Made by a program: the position numbers and the translations under genes
DNA from: Planctomycetia bacterium
GTDB lineage: Bacteria > Planctomycetota > Phycisphaerae > UBA1845 > UTPLA1
Direction: 5' to 3'
Assembly (NCBI GenBank): GCA_015075745.1
Contig: JABTTW010000001.1
Coordinates: 2,604,001-2,668,000 of the forward strand
DNA length: 64,000 nucleotides
In this document: positions 62,984 through 64,000 of the stretch, in pieces
Numbering within the stretch: the first letter of the stretch is position 1
Layout: every line of letters begins with the position of its first letter
Notes under the pieces: model-generated
Told to the model about the DNA's origin: nothing
Databases searched by the model: none
Seen by the model: only the letters and a program-made list of their open reading frames with translations

Positions 62984-63288
62984 AGCGGACCGTCGGCGGG
63001 CGCGCCGGTGGGCCTGAATCGAAATCGCGCCGCCCGATGGTCATCGGGATTGTACACCTCAAGATTCGGTTGGAAAGCGCGGGGCCCGTTTCGTCCATTT
63101 CCCGAGTGCCGCCCTCCCAAAATGATAGCCGTAGCCAAGCCAAATGCCCGGCGGGAAGCCCTATGACATGGGTCTCTCGTGGCCTTTTCCGCCGGTCCGC
63201 CGCGACACGGCTCGCCGCGATTGTCAGGTAAATCGCGGGCACATTTCCAATGGGGCGGGTAGAATCACCCCGTAGAGAGGGTCGGCTC
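62984..63288. other. Divergent region between tRNA-Ser and the ECF sigma gene
   Basis: About 300 bp. A TAGAAT at 63257-63262 could be a -10 for the sigma gene, but I find no convincing -35 at the right distance. No gene seen. Confidence 0.35.
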
Positions 63289-63927
63289 GTGAATTCGCTT
63301 CCACAAGATGACGAGTCTTCACTGAAGACCTTGGTGTCCCGCGCGGTCGACGGGGACGCCGATGCCCTCTCTACCATGCTTGGTCGCTACGGGCCGGAGA
63401 TCGAGGGCCGGCTTCAAATCTCGCGCAAATGGCGCACGGTTCTCGAGCCGGGCGATGTCATGCAGGTGACCTACCTGGAGGCCTTCATGCAGATCGGCCG
63501 GTTCCGGCCGGATCAGCATGCAAGCTTCCCGGCATGGCTCAAGCGCATCGCGGAGAACAACCTGCGCGACGCCATTCGGGCCCTCGAACGTCAAAAGCAA
63601 CCGCAGCCTCACATGCGCGTCGAGGCGGCGGTGGGCGCGGAGTCCTTCGTCCAGCTCTACGAGGCCCTGGCGGCGACTTCCACGACGCCCAGCCGCGTCG
63701 TCGGAAAGGCGGACACCAAGCGGCTTCTCGAAGAATCCATCGATCAACTCCCCCCCGATTATGCCAGGACGGTGCGGCTCTACGACCTTGAAGGACGCCC
63801 GATCGGCGAGATTTGCAGACAGATGGGCAGGTCAGCGGGAGCGATTCACATGCTTCGGGCGCGGGCCCACGAACGACTGTGCGAGCTTCTTGGCACCGCC
63901 TCGGCGTGGTTCGGATCGAACGCGTGA
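63289..63927 (+). CDS. ECF-type RNA polymerase sigma factor
   Basis: 212 residues. Region 2 (ALSTMLGRYGPEIEGRLQIS ... VLEPGDVMQVTYLEAFMQIG ... FPAWLKRIAENNLRDAIRAL) and region 4 (DQLPPDYARTVRLYDLEGRP, then GEICRQMGRSAGAIHMLRAR), the plan of planctomycete-type sigma70 family members. GTG 63289 has GAGGG 11 nt upstream; an ATG at 63250 is possible. Such factors often precede a Ser/Thr kinase gene in planctomycetes; only 73 bp remain here, so this cannot be seen. Confidence 0.9.
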   Translation: MNSLPQDDESSLKTLVSRAVDGDADALSTMLGRYGPEIEGRLQISRKWRTVLEPGDVMQVTYLEAFMQIGRFRPDQHASFPAWLKRIAENNLRDAIRALERQKQPQPHMRVEAAVGAESFVQLYEALAATSTTPSRVVGKADTKRLLEESIDQLPPDYARTVRLYDLEGRPIGEICRQMGRSAGAIHMLRARAHERLCELLGTASAWFGSNA

Positions 63928-64000
63928 ATCGGGCCGCCGGTTTGTCGCATGAGAATCAGGAGGGCGGACCGGGATTCGGTCGCCCGTAAGGTCACCAAGC

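Noticed and set aside
63949..64000. Start of a further gene after the ECF sigma factor (ATG 63949)
   Set aside because: Only 52 bases remain; the codons cannot be matched to anything and no ribosome site is seen.

Overview
The window reads as chromosomal DNA of a GC-rich Gram-negative bacterium, most likely a planctomycete and probably close to class Phycisphaerae. This is inferred from gene content: a DUF1571 protein, an exported nuclease with a dockerin-like tail, PKD and WG-repeat proteins, CsrA-like proteins, a short RaiA/HPF-type protein, an ECF sigma factor and many lipoproteins. Several promoters have the form TTGACN-N16/17-TAGAAT. Genes lie on both strands in short operons; there is no insertion sequence, CRISPR array or prophage.

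Region 1 (1-16.6 kb): the end of an ABC-F ATPase, an RND efflux adaptor/pump pair without an outer-membrane channel, enolase followed by an FtsB/DivIC-like membrane protein, a B12-binding radical SAM protein, a lipoprotein, an MFS transporter, a PKD-bearing hydrolase, a single-domain response regulator, a hexapeptide acyltransferase and an NtrC-type regulator. Region 2 (16.7-27.7 kb): ribD, two TlpA-like thioredoxin fusions flanking a GT39-like glycosyltransferase, then dapF-ispF-cysS-ruvC-ruvA-ruvB on one strand with several overlapping start/stop codons. Region 3 (27.7-36.6 kb): a pair of exported amidohydrolases, one of which has lost its metal ligands; an MsbA-like ABC exporter with a PDZ-like periplasmic insertion; DUF4286 plus a secreted nuclease; a structured intergenic region; and a divergent thioredoxin / thiol peroxidase pair. 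Region 4 (36.6-44.4 kb): a repeat-bearing 1-kb gap, an FdhF/YdeP oxidoreductase, rlmN coupled to an AAC(6')-like acetyltransferase, and two tandem D-3-phosphoglycerate dehydrogenases.

Region 5 (44.4-57.6 kb) is the accessory and most unusual part. Four copies of a ~107-nt RNA element (45490, 46989, 49298, 51532) each have a sigma70-like promoter, or at least a clear -10, ~60-70 bp upstream. Each carries a conserved core (GGATGACTTAATAAGGGGCA ... GAGTAAGCCGACGTG), a very strong intrinsic terminator, and a reading frame beginning 30-62 nt later. The 5' CGTCGG of the element can pair with the 5' arm of its own terminator, so it looks like a transcription attenuator or riboswitch-like switch with no class that I recognise. 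The genes behind it include DUF2294/MpsC-family proteins (four genes plus one decayed copy in the cluster) and divergent CsrA-like proteins that lack the key RNA-binding arginine. They also include an isochorismatase-fold hydrolase, a DUF1571 protein and an esterase. One copy shares a back-to-back divergent promoter with an MpsC gene. An RRM protein sits in the same cluster, downstream of a possible fifth, degenerate copy. This promoter-element-MpsC-CsrA module is my best candidate for an undescribed system.

Region 6 (57.6-64 kb): a GT4 / (alpha/alpha)6-like / GH130 glycan operon, a lysine-rich protein, a hibernation-factor-type protein, tRNA-Ser(UGA) on the minus strand, and an ECF sigma factor.
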